DNA from: Treponema_C sp050937815
Lineage (GTDB): Bacteria > Spirochaetota > Spirochaetia > Treponematales > Treponemataceae
Length of the DNA: 64,000 nt
Assembly (NCBI RefSeq): GCF_050937815.1
Contig: NZ_JACDIJ010000001.1
Span: 558,001-622,000 of the forward strand
Direction of reading: 5' to 3'
The number at the start of each line of letters is the position of its first letter. The first letter of the stretch is position 1. Under the pieces are notes generated by a model. It made no database searches. It was not told where the DNA came from and saw nothing but the letters and a program-made list of their open reading frames with translations. Below, one piece after another: positions 16,787 through 25,650 of the stretch. The position numbers were made by a program, and so were the translations under genes.

Positions 16787-17797
16787 TTAACACCCTCCTT
16801 TTGGGGAGTTAAGCACTGTACTTTCACGGACAATCAGTTGATAATCAAGCTTTTTCATACAAAGCGGTTTGCCGGTAACAATAAAATCAATCAACATTTG
16901 CGCTGCAGCGGCACCCATCTCATACGCAGGCTGTTTTACTGTTGTCAATGACGGGCTGAGAAAACGGGAAAAATAAATATCATCAAACCCCGTAATTTTA
17001 ATATTTTCGGGAACGGAAATCTGTTTGTCTTTTAATGCGCTCATTACACCGACAGCGATCAGATCGTTTCCGCATACAATAGCATCGGGGACATACTGCG
17101 CAAAGATTTTTTCAACACCTTCGATACCGGTCTCTACATTGTATTGAGCACGATAAACCGATTTTTCATTTAAATCTAATCCGGCATGAATTAAAGCCGA
17201 TTTGAAACCGTTATATCGTTCATTATCATATTTCCCTTTTGCGGAAATATACGCAATATTTTTACAACCGCAAGCAATAAGATGCTCAGTAACGTCGAAA
17301 AAAGCTTTTTTCGCATCTATAACTATTTCTCCCACTTTTTCGCGGCCGGTTTTGCCTTTGCGGTCTACAACGACTATCGGAAAATTGTATTTTGTGAGTA
17401 TTTCGGATGATTTTCCGAACATTGAGCGAGTTACGATTACGCCGTCGACCATCTTTGATTGCATTAATTGTAAAGCATCTTCTTCCCGTTGTGTATCATT
17501 ATCCGTATTGCAAAAAGTAACGGAAAAACGATGTGCCCATGCAATATCTTCTACCCCTCTGGCAATTTCGGGAAAAAACGGGTTACTGATATCAGGAAGA
17601 ATAAAACCGAGTGTCTTAGTCCTTTTGCTTTTGAGGCCTTTTGCGACGGCATTGGGAACATAGTTGTTTTCTTTTATGAGTCGATTGACTTTATCGCGCG
17701 TAGCACGGCTTATATTACGGTCGTTTCCGTTTTTAATTTTGGAAACGGTAGCAATTGAAACTTCAGCCAGCTGAGCGATATCTTTAATGGTAGTCAA
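16787..17797 (-). CDS. LacI-family transcriptional repressor of the ribose operon
   Basis: 336 residues starting at TTG 17797, chosen because GCGAGG lies eight bases upstream and TTIKDIAQLAEVS is where LacI proteins normally begin; an in-frame GTG at 17806 overlaps that site. Helix-turn-helix at residues 3-22 (IAQLAEVSIATVSKIKN), hinge near 45-60, then a type I periplasmic-like effector domain (LGFILPDISNPFFPEIARG). First gene of the operon, so it probably represses itself with the transporter until ribose binds. Overlapping LacI boxes upstream support this. Confidence 0.9.
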   Translation of the reverse strand: MTTIKDIAQLAEVSIATVSKIKNGNDRNISRATRDKVNRLIKENNYVPNAVAKGLKSKRTKTLGFILPDISNPFFPEIARGVEDIAWAHRFSVTFCNTDNDTQREEDALQLMQSKMVDGVIVTRSMFGKSSEILTKYNFPIVVVDRKGKTGREKVGEIVIDAKKAFFDVTEHLIACGCKNIAYISAKGKYDNERYNGFKSALIHAGLDLNEKSVYRAQYNVETGIEGVEKIFAQYVPDAIVCGNDLIAVGVMSALKDKQISVPENIKITGFDDIYFSRFLSPSLTTVKQPAYEMGAAAAQMLIDFIVTGKPLCMKKLDYQLIVRESTVLNSPKGGC

Positions 17798-17814
17798 AGA
17801 AAACACCTCGCTAA

Positions 17815-17882
17815 GGTAAACGTTTTACTTAGGTAAACGTTTACCTTAATATAAGTGTACAACGACTTTTTTAAGCTGTCAA
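17815..17882 (-). promoter_or_regulatory. Promoter of the lacI-rbs operon with LacI-type operators
   Basis: Minus strand TTGACA (17877-17882), a 17-base spacer and TACACT (17854-17859). A perfect 16-bp palindrome AGGTAAACGTTTACCT (17831-17846) with the central CG typical of LacI operators covers the start site, and an imperfect copy GGTAAACGTTTTAC (17815-17828) lies directly behind it. Confidence 0.8.
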
Positions 17883-17946
17883 CAAATTTTTATATTTGCT
17901 GTATGAGTAGAGTTACAATTGTTTTTTCAGGCTCCACATAGAATTG

Positions 17947-17990
17947 AAAAAAAAGAGCCCGAAAACTTCGATTTTCGGACTCTTTTTTAT
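17947..17990 (-). terminator. Intrinsic terminator of gap
   Basis: Minus-strand stem GAGTCCGAAAA / TTTTCGGGCTC (11 bp with one wobble), six-base loop, followed by eight T (17947-17954). It begins 26 bases after the gap stop codon. The plus strand also has a T run after the stem, but no plus-strand gene needs it. Confidence 0.88.
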
Positions 17991-18015
17991 GATTTTCGGT
18001 TTTTAAGAAACGGTG

Positions 18016-19020
18016 TTACAAATTATTTGCAACGACGCGGATCATTTCGCAGAGTTTGTTCGAATAACCCCATTCGTTATCGTACCATGAAACAACCTTT
18101 ACAAAGGTCGGGTCGAGGGCGATACCGGCTTTTGCGTCGAATACGGAAGTGCGTGCTTCACCGCGGAAATCGGTGGAAACAACGGCTTCGTCGGTGTAGC
18201 CGAGAATGCCTTTGAGCTCGCCTTCGGAAGCTTTTTTCATAGCGTCGCAGATTTGCTCATAGGTGGCTTCTTTGTTCAATTCGACGGTTAAGTCTACAAC
18301 CGAAACGTCGGAGGTGGGAACGCGCATCGACATACCGGTCAATTTGCCGTTTAATTCGGGCAATACCTTGCCTACGGCCTTAGCGGCGCCGGTTGATGAG
18401 GGGATGATGTTTTCGAGAATACCGCGTCCACCTCTCCAGTCTTTTTTGGAGGGTCCGTCAACGGTTTTTTGGGTAGCGGTAGCGGCGTGAACGGTGGTCA
18501 TAAGACCGCGCTTAATGCCGAATGCATCGTGCAATACCTTGGCCAAGGGGGCAAGACAGTTTGTGGTGCAGGATGCATTGGAAATAATATCTTCACCCTT
18601 GTAGTTTTTGTGGTTTACACCGTATACGAACATGGGGGTAGCGTCTTTGGAGGGAGCCGAAAGAACGACTTTTTTAGCTCCTGCGGTAATGTGTGCGCGG
18701 GCAAGTTCATCGGAAAGGAAAAAACCGGTGGATTCGACTACGACATCGGCACCCACTTCGTTCCATTTTAAGTTTGCCGGTTCTTTTTCGGCGGTTAAAC
18801 GGATTTTGTTACCGTTTACAATCATTGTGTTTCCGTCGACTTTTACATCGCCTTTAAAGCGGCCGTGTACGGAGTCGTATTTAAGCATATACGCAAGATA
18901 ATCGGGATCGAGAAGGTCGTTGATACCGACAATCTGAATGTCATTTGCAAAATTTTGTACAGCGGCGCGGAACACCATGCGTCCGATGCGGCCGAAACCG
19001 TTAATTCCTACTTTAATCAT
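18016..19020 (-). CDS. gap: Glyceraldehyde-3-phosphate dehydrogenase, type I
   Basis: 334 residues, normal length. A glycolytic enzyme that oxidises glyceraldehyde 3-phosphate with NAD and phosphate. The Rossmann motif is VGINGFGRIGR at residues 3-13, the catalytic Cys lies in SNASCTTNCLAPL near 151, its partner His in TTVHAATATQ, and the C-terminal WYDNEWGYS is intact. An AGGAGT site lies near ATG 19020. Flanked by its own promoter and terminator, so monocistronic. Confidence 0.97.
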   Translation of the reverse strand: MIKVGINGFGRIGRMVFRAAVQNFANDIQIVGINDLLDPDYLAYMLKYDSVHGRFKGDVKVDGNTMIVNGNKIRLTAEKEPANLKWNEVGADVVVESTGFFLSDELARAHITAGAKKVVLSAPSKDATPMFVYGVNHKNYKGEDIISNASCTTNCLAPLAKVLHDAFGIKRGLMTTVHAATATQKTVDGPSKKDWRGGRGILENIIPSSTGAAKAVGKVLPELNGKLTGMSMRVPTSDVSVVDLTVELNKEATYEQICDAMKKASEGELKGILGYTDEAVVSTDFRGEARTSVFDAKAGIALDPTFVKVVSWYDNEWGYSNKLCEMIRVVANNL

Positions 19021-19053
19021 AAGAGCACTCCTATCTCTATAAAATTCTATCTT

Positions 19054-19082
19054 ATAATAGAGAAATTAAAGACAAAAGTCAA
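19054..19082 (-). promoter_or_regulatory. Promoter of gap
   Basis: Minus strand TTGACT (19077-19082), 17-base spacer, TATTAT (19054-19059). An inverted repeat TCTCTAT (19034-19040) / ATAGAGA (19057-19063) spans from the -10 box into the leader and could act as an operator or a 5' stem. Confidence 0.7.
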
Positions 19083-19137
19083 GAACAGCGCGAAAACGGA
19101 AACGCGCAATACCGTTTGTATCGTATGTTTTCAACTT

Positions 19138-19761
19138 TTATTCGGCTTTCACTACATGAAAATCGCAACAATCGTCTCCGTTACCCAGTGTTTTAGTACG
19201 AAGCAGCTTTCCGCCCGAAAATTCTATGGTCGGATAATCCATAACACACATGTGCGGAACCAAAAAAGAAAGATTTTCCTGCTTACCTATCATGCAAACA
19301 CCGCACTGCCGGTGCGTAATATAGTATTCCGGTACATCGGGATTGCAGTTGAATTCATATACCCAATCCATAGGATATTCTCTTTTTTGAGAACGGATTG
19401 CTCCCTGTCGATACCGCTCCATTTTTTTAGAATCAAAGCAGCTTTTGTTTTTGTACATCTTTTTCATACGCTCACTGTAACACACCGCATAAACCATACC
19501 GTCAAATATATCCATAGTAATTTTTTCCGGAGCAGCCTTGTAATAGCCGAACAAATAGCAGGCTAAATACATAACGGGGGCGAGCATATTGTCTTTAGGT
19601 GAGCCTATCGAAGGCGTGCGCTCAATCATGGCCTTATATTCCTTCAAATGAGCCTTTTTAAACGCTTTGATATCCAGTTCCGGCACAGCAGAAGATGTAT
19701 AGGCATATACGGTTTTGCCGAAAAACACCGGGGCCATAAGACCGATGGGAAAATACTTCAT
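19138..19761 (-). CDS. ATC hydrolase family protein (L-2-amino-thiazoline-4-carboxylate hydrolase-like, PF14196)
   Basis: 207 residues, no signal peptide. The C-terminal half carries the cysteine-rich pattern of this family: ITHRQCGVCMIG near 150, then LVPHMCVMDYPTIEF and finally GDDCCDFHVVK. Characterised relatives in Pseudomonas open the thiazoline ring of L-ATC to give N- or S-carbamoyl-L-cysteine; most relatives are untested, so the substrate is inferred. Last gene of the operon M20-capA-cdsB-serine hydrolase-this gene, 28 bases after the serine hydrolase. A second family member is at 25739 in the opposite operon. Confidence 0.72.
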   Translation of the reverse strand: MKYFPIGLMAPVFFGKTVYAYTSSAVPELDIKAFKKAHLKEYKAMIERTPSIGSPKDNMLAPVMYLACYLFGYYKAAPEKITMDIFDGMVYAVCYSERMKKMYKNKSCFDSKKMERYRQGAIRSQKREYPMDWVYEFNCNPDVPEYYITHRQCGVCMIGKQENLSFLVPHMCVMDYPTIEFSGGKLLRTKTLGNGDDCCDFHVVKAE

Positions 19762-19789
19762 AAGAGCCTCCTATAAAAAATTAAAAAGA

Positions 19790-20779
19790 TTATAAGTGCA
19801 TATCTTCCAGCATTATAAATGCCAATTTTTCCAAAAATACCATACCGTAGTTGAGTCCGATTGCAACGGCACACTTTTTTTTGAGGTCAATGGCCAAAAC
19901 GCTGCTAAAGGCCCCTGCCAGCCCTTCGTGGTAAGATATTTCGGTGCCGTTTTTAAGGTGCCAGGCGAGTCCCTGACTAAAGTCTTTTTGTCCGTCCGCC
20001 AAACGCTTATGACACTGCGCCACATAAGGCAAACTTCCGTCCAAATGCTTTTGTGCATAGGCAAGCAAATCTTCTATGGACGAGTATATGCCGCCGGCCG
20101 GCGTTATAATGTCGTTTTTATCCCACAGCCAGGGACGGCAGGGGCGGTCTTTTTTGTCGTAACCGGTCAGCGATATATCTCCGTAGCCGGTATCGGAAAG
20201 TCCGAGCTCTTTACGGATGTAAGGCTCTATTACCGTGTAGTAGTCGCTTCCCTCAATCCGTCCTAGAATATAGGCGAGCACGGAAAACCCGAAATTCGAA
20301 TACCGGTACTTATAGGGTTTATCTTTAAGTTTTGTTTGCGTAAGGATTGGAATAAATTCCTTATCCATAGTGTGTCCGTGGAAGGGATTTTTCCGGAACA
20401 TACCGTCTTCTTTATGCTGCCTAAGCTGACTTTTAAGCATTTCCGTAAAGGTAAGGGGTTGAATAAAATAGCCCGAATGATGTGTTGCAAGCCTAAGAAG
20501 GTTCGGGTAATAGCGTTTCGGCAATCCGGGGATATAATCGCACAGACTTTTGTGTAAATCTATTTTCCCCTCCTCTACCCTTTTGGCTAAAAGAGCGGCG
20601 GTAATCGTCTTGCCGATAGAACCCACCGGATAAGTAAGCTTTTCTTCTTTTTCTTTGCCGTCCGGGCCGAAGTGTTTTATCTTTGTCATCCCGTCTTTGA
20701 GCACACCCACGGTCAGCTCCACATGTGAGCGCGAGGCATAGAGTCTGTTTACATAATTCCTTGCTCCGGTGTTGAACAT
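19790..20779 (-). CDS. Serine hydrolase of the beta-lactamase/DD-peptidase (class C) family
   Basis: 329 residues from ATG 20779, with AAGGAGG six bases upstream; the longer frame adds six residues. The family triad is seen as SIGK (nucleophile Ser and Lys in YPVGSIGKTITAALL near 62), YSN in YRYSNFGFSVLAYIL near 155, and a C-terminal HEG in ISYHEGLAGAFSS near 295. No secretion signal, so an intracellular esterase, amidase or D-aminopeptidase is more likely than a cell-wall enzyme. Its place in the amidohydrolase/cysteine operon suggests a small N-acyl or peptide substrate. Confidence 0.82.
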   Translation of the reverse strand: MFNTGARNYVNRLYASRSHVELTVGVLKDGMTKIKHFGPDGKEKEEKLTYPVGSIGKTITAALLAKRVEEGKIDLHKSLCDYIPGLPKRYYPNLLRLATHHSGYFIQPLTFTEMLKSQLRQHKEDGMFRKNPFHGHTMDKEFIPILTQTKLKDKPYKYRYSNFGFSVLAYILGRIEGSDYYTVIEPYIRKELGLSDTGYGDISLTGYDKKDRPCRPWLWDKNDIITPAGGIYSSIEDLLAYAQKHLDGSLPYVAQCHKRLADGQKDFSQGLAWHLKNGTEISYHEGLAGAFSSVLAIDLKKKCAVAIGLNYGMVFLEKLAFIMLEDMHL

Positions 20780-20839
20780 TGTTTTCCTCCTTAACATCGG
20801 ACTTGTTGAAACATAAGCGGCTTTTTATCCAAGTCCGTC

Positions 20840-22111
20840 TTATTTTTCCAGCATAATATTCAAAATCTCAAGGTCGGTGCTTTTCATCCCTTCACGGCCC
20901 ATACGTCCGACGCTTTCAATAGTTTTTTCCAAACTCTCTTCCACCAATCCTTCGCCGGGCAAAAACACTCTGTTTTTTATGCTCATTTCCAAACTAAGCA
21001 GAGCCATGGAAACAGAAGCTGCTATTTTGGACGCGCATGAGGACTTTGCACCGTCGCAAATAATACCGCCGGTTGTGTTTATGGAATTGGTAATTACGCC
21101 GTAAATCACATCGTACTCGTATCCGAGCATATAGGCGATTCCGCAGGCGGCGGCGGTTGCGGCGCTTACCGCTCCGCAATAGGCCGAAAGACTTCCGATA
21201 AAACGTTTTTGATGAAGAGAAATCAGGTTTGCAAGTGCCAAAGAGCGCAGCATTTTTTCTTCGGGAATATTATAAAACTTAGCGTATACATAGAGGGGCA
21301 TGGAAACGGTAATTCCCTGATTTCCGCTGCCTGAATTGATAACCACCGGCAGCGGGCAGCCGTTCATCCGTGCATCCGAGCCGGCGGCTGCATAAGCTGC
21401 AGCCATTGCTTTAACGGAGTCGTCGCTCTCCGAGATTGTTTTACCCACGGAGGCGCCCCAGTCGTTTTTAAGCCCTTCTTCGGCAATTTTTTTGTTACAC
21501 TGAATCTGTGTAAGCAGCGTTTTGTGAACATCTGTAAGTTCAAGCGTGTTTGCAAATTCCAAAATATCTTTCACGTTGAGAAGACTTCTGTCCGGTTCTT
21601 CGTATTTTTTTCCGATATGTTTTGAAGCGTCCAGCAGTACGACTCCGTTATGTTCAATGCGCACAATATTCGTATGATAGTTTTGAATCTCTACAAGTGC
21701 GCGGTTTTCTCCGGTTTCGCCTTCCAAACGGATATACAAATTGGGTACTCCCGCCGCCAAATGCTTTGTGCAGCGTTTTTCGGCTACATATTGCTTCATA
21801 CGACGTATATCTTCTTCACTTACTTCGCCGAGCACATCCAAAACACGCTCAGAATTCCCGCCGACGGCCCCCAAATAGGCTGCAGCTTCGATTCCTTTAG
21901 CGCCGCCGGAATTGGGTACGGTTACCGCCAACACGTTTTTTACAATATTTCCGCTGCAATACACGTCCATTTTTTCCGGAATTTCTCCCATTGTCTTTCT
22001 CAGTACGGCTCCCGCATAAGCAATCGCAATAGGCTCGGTACAGCCGGTTGCCATAGTAAGCTCGTCCTGCAGTAAGCGCACATAGGTTTCATAGACTTTT
22101 TTTTCGAGCAT
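20840..22111 (-). CDS. cdsB: L-cysteine desulfidase (UPF0597 / CdsB-YhaM family)
   Basis: 423 residues, cytoplasmic. The family uses an oxygen-sensitive iron-sulfur cluster to convert L-cysteine to pyruvate, sulfide and ammonia; it is related to the serine dehydratase alpha chain. Visible cluster ligands are Cys24 in TGCTEPIA and the pair C-x6-C in IICDGAKSSCASK near residue 345, with other cysteines in AYCGAVSAATAAACG. Glycine-rich VPNSGGAKGIEAA and INSGSGNQGITVS motifs are intact. An AGCGGAG site precedes ATG 22111, 16 bases after the capA-like gene. The final step of the proposed thiol catabolism. Confidence 0.88.
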   Translation of the reverse strand: MLEKKVYETYVRLLQDELTMATGCTEPIAIAYAGAVLRKTMGEIPEKMDVYCSGNIVKNVLAVTVPNSGGAKGIEAAAYLGAVGGNSERVLDVLGEVSEEDIRRMKQYVAEKRCTKHLAAGVPNLYIRLEGETGENRALVEIQNYHTNIVRIEHNGVVLLDASKHIGKKYEEPDRSLLNVKDILEFANTLELTDVHKTLLTQIQCNKKIAEEGLKNDWGASVGKTISESDDSVKAMAAAYAAAGSDARMNGCPLPVVINSGSGNQGITVSMPLYVYAKFYNIPEEKMLRSLALANLISLHQKRFIGSLSAYCGAVSAATAAACGIAYMLGYEYDVIYGVITNSINTTGGIICDGAKSSCASKIAASVSMALLSLEMSIKNRVFLPGEGLVEESLEKTIESVGRMGREGMKSTDLEILNIMLEK

Positions 22112-22127
22112 TGTCTTTTCTCCGCTT

Positions 22128-23483
22128 TCAAACCGCTTTTTCCCGCCATGCTTTGCCGAGAATCAAATCGGCGTAATCCGCCATCTGCGAAATATATTCG
22201 GTCATTTCCGCTTCGTTTTTTTTTGTTCCATTTTTTTTCGTTCCGTTATGTGCCGATACGAGTTCTTTCAGCTTAACAAGCACCATCTTTTTTTTTGTTA
22301 GGTTTTCCACAAGCGCTACCGGAATAAGATGTACGTGCTTAACCGGATGCTTTGCGCCCTTTTCAAAGGCAATCCGTGCCGTTAAACTCATCGCAGATTC
22401 AGGACAGGAAAAAAGCGGGGTCAAATTTCCCAAGCTGTAAATAACCGGTACGTCTTTTTCCGGCTCGCCGCAGGGATGTAAAACTTCCGTAAATTGCGCC
22501 ACATGAGGATGATGCCCTATCACAATATCGGCTCCGGCATCGATAAGATGCTGTGCCCAACGGCGCTGGCAGGGGTGCGGATAAGCTTCAAATTCCAACC
22601 CCCAGTGCAAGGCTGCAATTACAACCTCGCAGCCCGCCTTTTTGCAATACGCTATCTGTTCCAAAATCTGCGAAAGGTCTGGCTCCGCTTCGTAATGAAA
22701 GGGGGTTATATTTACCAAATAGGGCATCTCTGTAGGAATAGGCCGCTCATTAACACAGAGTGTGTGGGCAACCCAGCCGGTGCGGATTCCGCCTTTTTCC
22801 GTAATAACGGCTTCACGGCTTTCCCGTTCCGTTAAATTAATACCGCAAAAGGCAATACCGTCTTTTTGCAAGCGGCTTACGGTCGTTAAAATCCCCTCCG
22901 TTCCTTCATCCAAAACGTGATTATTTGCCAGCTGTACCATATCTATGTGCCGGTCTTTGCAGCGGATAAGCGTTTCGTACTGCGACGGAGTAAGATTAAC
23001 TTTCGGCCCGTTATTATCCGAAAAGCTGACATCGGCTGCTTTCCCCGGAGAAAGAGCGGATTCCAAATTGGCAAAAATAAGGTCCGCCGAAAATAACTCA
23101 TCGCGGATTCCTTCATAAAGCTCGTCCTTTGAGTTTTCAATACCCTTAGTGCACAAAAGATCGCCTGCAAAACTCATGTATATGGGCCTTTGTGCGGGCA
23201 AACCGCCGTTTAAAGAAAACACGTTTCCTTTTTTTTCGTTAAAAATCGCGGAAAGCTCTTCGCATCCGAAAAGCGGCTTGCGGATTGTTTTTGCGGATTT
23301 GGTCATCCAGTATGCCCAAAAATACGGGTCTTCCATATCCAAGGCGACTTCTTTGGCATACTCCCAGCTGCCCTCCTCGATATTTTTTTGTGCAATCTCC
23401 CGAATCGTTTTTTCCTGCTCCTTAGGAAGCGACATAAGCTCATAGCCGGAGCGCGGCAAAGGAGCCGGGCCGAACTTACACAT
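22128..23483 (-). CDS. CapA-like metallophosphoesterase-fold protein
   Basis: 451 residues from ATG 23483 (GGAGG nine bases upstream), overlapping the M20 gene by 8 bases. The CapA domain (PGA_cap) spans about 110-400: SFAGDLL, DLIFANLESALSP, LANNHVLDEGTEG near 190, ALHWGLEF and IGHHPHVAQ near 335, i.e. the metal-binding N and H residues. No signal peptide or membrane helix, unlike CapA of poly-gamma-glutamate capsule loci, so a soluble cytoplasmic role is likely. A short KKNGTKKNE repeat lies near residue 415. Its task in an amino-acid operon is unknown. Confidence 0.83.
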   Translation of the reverse strand: MCKFGPAPLPRSGYELMSLPKEQEKTIREIAQKNIEEGSWEYAKEVALDMEDPYFWAYWMTKSAKTIRKPLFGCEELSAIFNEKKGNVFSLNGGLPAQRPIYMSFAGDLLCTKGIENSKDELYEGIRDELFSADLIFANLESALSPGKAADVSFSDNNGPKVNLTPSQYETLIRCKDRHIDMVQLANNHVLDEGTEGILTTVSRLQKDGIAFCGINLTERESREAVITEKGGIRTGWVAHTLCVNERPIPTEMPYLVNITPFHYEAEPDLSQILEQIAYCKKAGCEVVIAALHWGLEFEAYPHPCQRRWAQHLIDAGADIVIGHHPHVAQFTEVLHPCGEPEKDVPVIYSLGNLTPLFSCPESAMSLTARIAFEKGAKHPVKHVHLIPVALVENLTKKKMVLVKLKELVSAHNGTKKNGTKKNEAEMTEYISQMADYADLILGKAWREKAV

Positions 23484-24870
23484 GGGGGTAATCCTCCGGT
23501 ATATTTTCGGGAATATCGGGCTGAATATCTTTCGGAATCAAACATTCATACACCCCGCCGGTTGTCTTTATAAGTTCCGCCCTTGCCTCGTCGGCGATGT
23601 GCCGGTTTTCCAAAACTTTCAGCGCAGTGTAGGCCATAACCTTGGCAATATGGACCAAAGCATTGTCGCCGATAGCCGATCCTACCTGAGCACATAGCTG
23701 GCGGGAATGGTCGGTTGTTCCCTTAACATAGGATGAGGCCATAAGCATAACCGTAGGAACATTAAAAGAAACGTCCCCGACATCCGTGGACGCAGGCAAT
23801 ACAATATCCGACAGCGTATATTCGGGAATCTCGGAAGTAATATTTTCTTCAAGGGGTTCGCCGAAATATCGGCTAAAGCGGTTTGCAATCTCATGCGCTT
23901 CTGCAGAATATTCGCAGGCGCCTATTTCTTTCCAACACGAGGCGGCCAAACGGCTCAGCGTTTGACTGGGAATAAACTCGGTCATGCCCGATTCAATTTT
24001 ATAATCAAGTTCGGTTTCCGTCATGAGAGCCGCCCCCTGCGCAATTTTAACGACTCTGTCAAAAATTTGTTTTGCCTCGACACTTTTGGGACAGCGGATA
24101 TAGTAAAGCAGTTTAGAAAAACTTTGCACTACGTTGGGAGACGAACCGCCGGTATCCTGAAAAGCGTAATGTATGCGCGTTGTCGGCGGCACATGCTCTC
24201 TTAAAAACTGCACGCCTATGTTCATCAGTTCGGCGGCATCGAGGGCGCTGCGTCCTTTTTCCGGACAGGCCGAAGCGTGGGCGGGCAGACCTTTAAAGGT
24301 AAAATTGACTTGAATATTGGCAAGCGTCGGAAAATTAACGATTCGGTTAAGTTCATCCGGATGCCAGCAGACGGCGGCGTCCACTCCGTCGAACACACCG
24401 GCCCTTGCCATAAACGATTTACCGCAGCCTCTCTCTTCGGCAGGGCAGCCGAAAAAAATAATTGTTCCCGGCACTTTGTGCCGCTCCATATGGTTTTTGA
24501 GCGCCGCAACCGCCAAAGCAGTACCGGCTCCCAAGGCATTGTGGCCGCAACCGTGACCGTTCCCTCCCGGAACGACGGGCGAGTCAAATTCGACACCTGC
24601 ATGCTGGCTCAGATTCGGCAGAGCATCGTATTCTCCCAAAAAACCTATAACCGGTTTTCCGGAACCGTAAACCGCTTTAAAAGCGGTCGGAATCCCTGCC
24701 AATCCCGTTTCGATCTTAAAACCGTTTTTTTTCATACAGTCTATAATAAACCGGCAAGAGGAAAACTCGTGATAGGCTAACTCGGGATTGCTCCATATGC
24801 GGTGACTCAGCTCTATAAACTCCGCGCCGAGCGCATCGGTTTCGCAGCATAAAGCTTGACACGAATTCAT
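23476..24870 (-). CDS. M20D family amidohydrolase (AbgB-like)
   Basis: 464 residues from ATG 24870, seven bases after AAGGAGG; the ATG at 24876 is too close to that site. M20 metal ligands are visible: GNGHGCGHNALG near 110, PAEERGCGK near 150, CWHPDE near 170 and a final His in the GTTDHSRQ region. The sequence is closest to AbgB-type enzymes, which cleave p-aminobenzoyl-glutamate and other N-acyl amino acids. In this operon it could release cysteine or another amino acid from an N-acyl or N-carbamoyl form. First gene of a five-gene operon. Fusion of an M20 core with a long C-terminus ending in PENIPEDYPHV. Confidence 0.88.
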   Translation of the reverse strand: MNSCQALCCETDALGAEFIELSHRIWSNPELAYHEFSSCRFIIDCMKKNGFKIETGLAGIPTAFKAVYGSGKPVIGFLGEYDALPNLSQHAGVEFDSPVVPGGNGHGCGHNALGAGTALAVAALKNHMERHKVPGTIIFFGCPAEERGCGKSFMARAGVFDGVDAAVCWHPDELNRIVNFPTLANIQVNFTFKGLPAHASACPEKGRSALDAAELMNIGVQFLREHVPPTTRIHYAFQDTGGSSPNVVQSFSKLLYYIRCPKSVEAKQIFDRVVKIAQGAALMTETELDYKIESGMTEFIPSQTLSRLAASCWKEIGACEYSAEAHEIANRFSRYFGEPLEENITSEIPEYTLSDIVLPASTDVGDVSFNVPTVMLMASSYVKGTTDHSRQLCAQVGSAIGDNALVHIAKVMAYTALKVLENRHIADEARAELIKTTGGVYECLIPKDIQPDIPENIPEDYPHV

Positions 24871-24895
24871 ACACATGCCTCCTTGCCGATTTTAC

Positions 24896-24943
24896 AACTA
24901 ATTTCGTTCTAATTATCGTATCACGACTAATTTGTTCTGTCAA
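24896..24943 (-). promoter_or_regulatory. Promoter of the M20 operon with two MarR-type boxes
   Basis: Minus strand TTGACA (24938-24943), 17-base spacer, TACGAT (24915-24920). One box, plus-strand GACTAATTTGTTC (24925-24937), fills the spacer; the second, AACTAATTTCGTT (24896-24908), covers the start site. Both resemble the boxes at the marR promoter and at the 25.7-kb promoter. Confidence 0.7.
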
Positions 24944-24998
24944 GCATACGGCATATCCGCATAAGTACGGCCTGAATTACTGCGCACCTATATAGACT

Positions 24999-25514
24999 TT
25001 ATTTTTTTTTCGTAGAGCCGGAGCGGCTTTTTTTTCGGGGTGTTTTATATTTAGTCGTAAATTGCGGAGAAATCAGCGATTCCTTTGTGGCAAGATTAAC
25101 AATCCGAACAAACTCTTGAGCCTCTGCATAGGTAATCCGCGAAACAAAATTATGCGCCGCATTGATATCGATCATATCGTGTTCCGTGTTGATTTTAGAG
25201 CCAAGCTCCGTAAGAGAAAGCAGCGTTTGTCTTTTATCTTCCGGACTCGGCGTACGGGAAATGCATCCGTTGGAAACCAACCGATTAATAATACTGGAAA
25301 CGGTGCTCACGGGCAGATCGATTTGAGTGTTTAACTGACTTCTAAGCATTTTTCCGCCGTGATGGGCTATCGCTTTAAGCAAATGAAGCTCAATCATAGA
25401 ATAATCCTCTATGGATTTTTTTTCACTGCTGCGATAACCGGAATAGTACATCAGCTCCCATGCTTTGATAATGTTGTGAAGCGCTTCATTCACTTCCCTT
25501 TCGATTTCAAACAA
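24999..25514 (-). CDS. MarR-family transcriptional regulator
   Basis: 171 residues starting at TTG 25514 with GAGGG six bases upstream. Winged helix-turn-helix: MIELHLLKAIAHHGGKMLRSQLNTQIDLPVSTVSSIINRLVSNGCI near residues 40-85, then the wing SPEDKRQTLLSLTELG. Lysine-rich tail KKSRSGSTKKK. MarR proteins are dimeric repressors that usually release DNA on binding a small ligand. It lies upstream of the M20 operon and is divergent from the 25.7-kb operon; boxes on all three promoters suggest it controls both operons and itself. Ligand unknown. Confidence 0.88.
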   Translation of the reverse strand: MFEIEREVNEALHNIIKAWELMYYSGYRSSEKKSIEDYSMIELHLLKAIAHHGGKMLRSQLNTQIDLPVSTVSSIINRLVSNGCISRTPSPEDKRQTLLSLTELGSKINTEHDMIDINAAHNFVSRITYAEAQEFVRIVNLATKESLISPQFTTKYKTPRKKSRSGSTKKK

Positions 25515-25560
25515 AAAGCACCCTCATTCATTTTTTTGCAGTAACAGTGCTGCAACTTAA

Positions 25561-25609
25561 AACTAAGTTCACTTCCATCATAATACACAGAGAACATAGA
25601 ACCTGTCAA
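25561..25609 (-). promoter_or_regulatory. marR promoter with MarR-type box
   Basis: Minus strand TTGACA (25604-25609), 18-base spacer, TATTAT (25580-25585). The box AACTAAGTTCACT (25561-25573, plus strand) covers the expected start site. Confidence 0.65.
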
Positions 25610-25650
25610 TAAAAGCAGCGAAAAAGCCTGATTCGCCTGTAAATATATGC

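Noticed and set aside
24956..24998. Terminator of marR
   Set aside because: A T-rich stretch is present but I find no convincing stem next to it.
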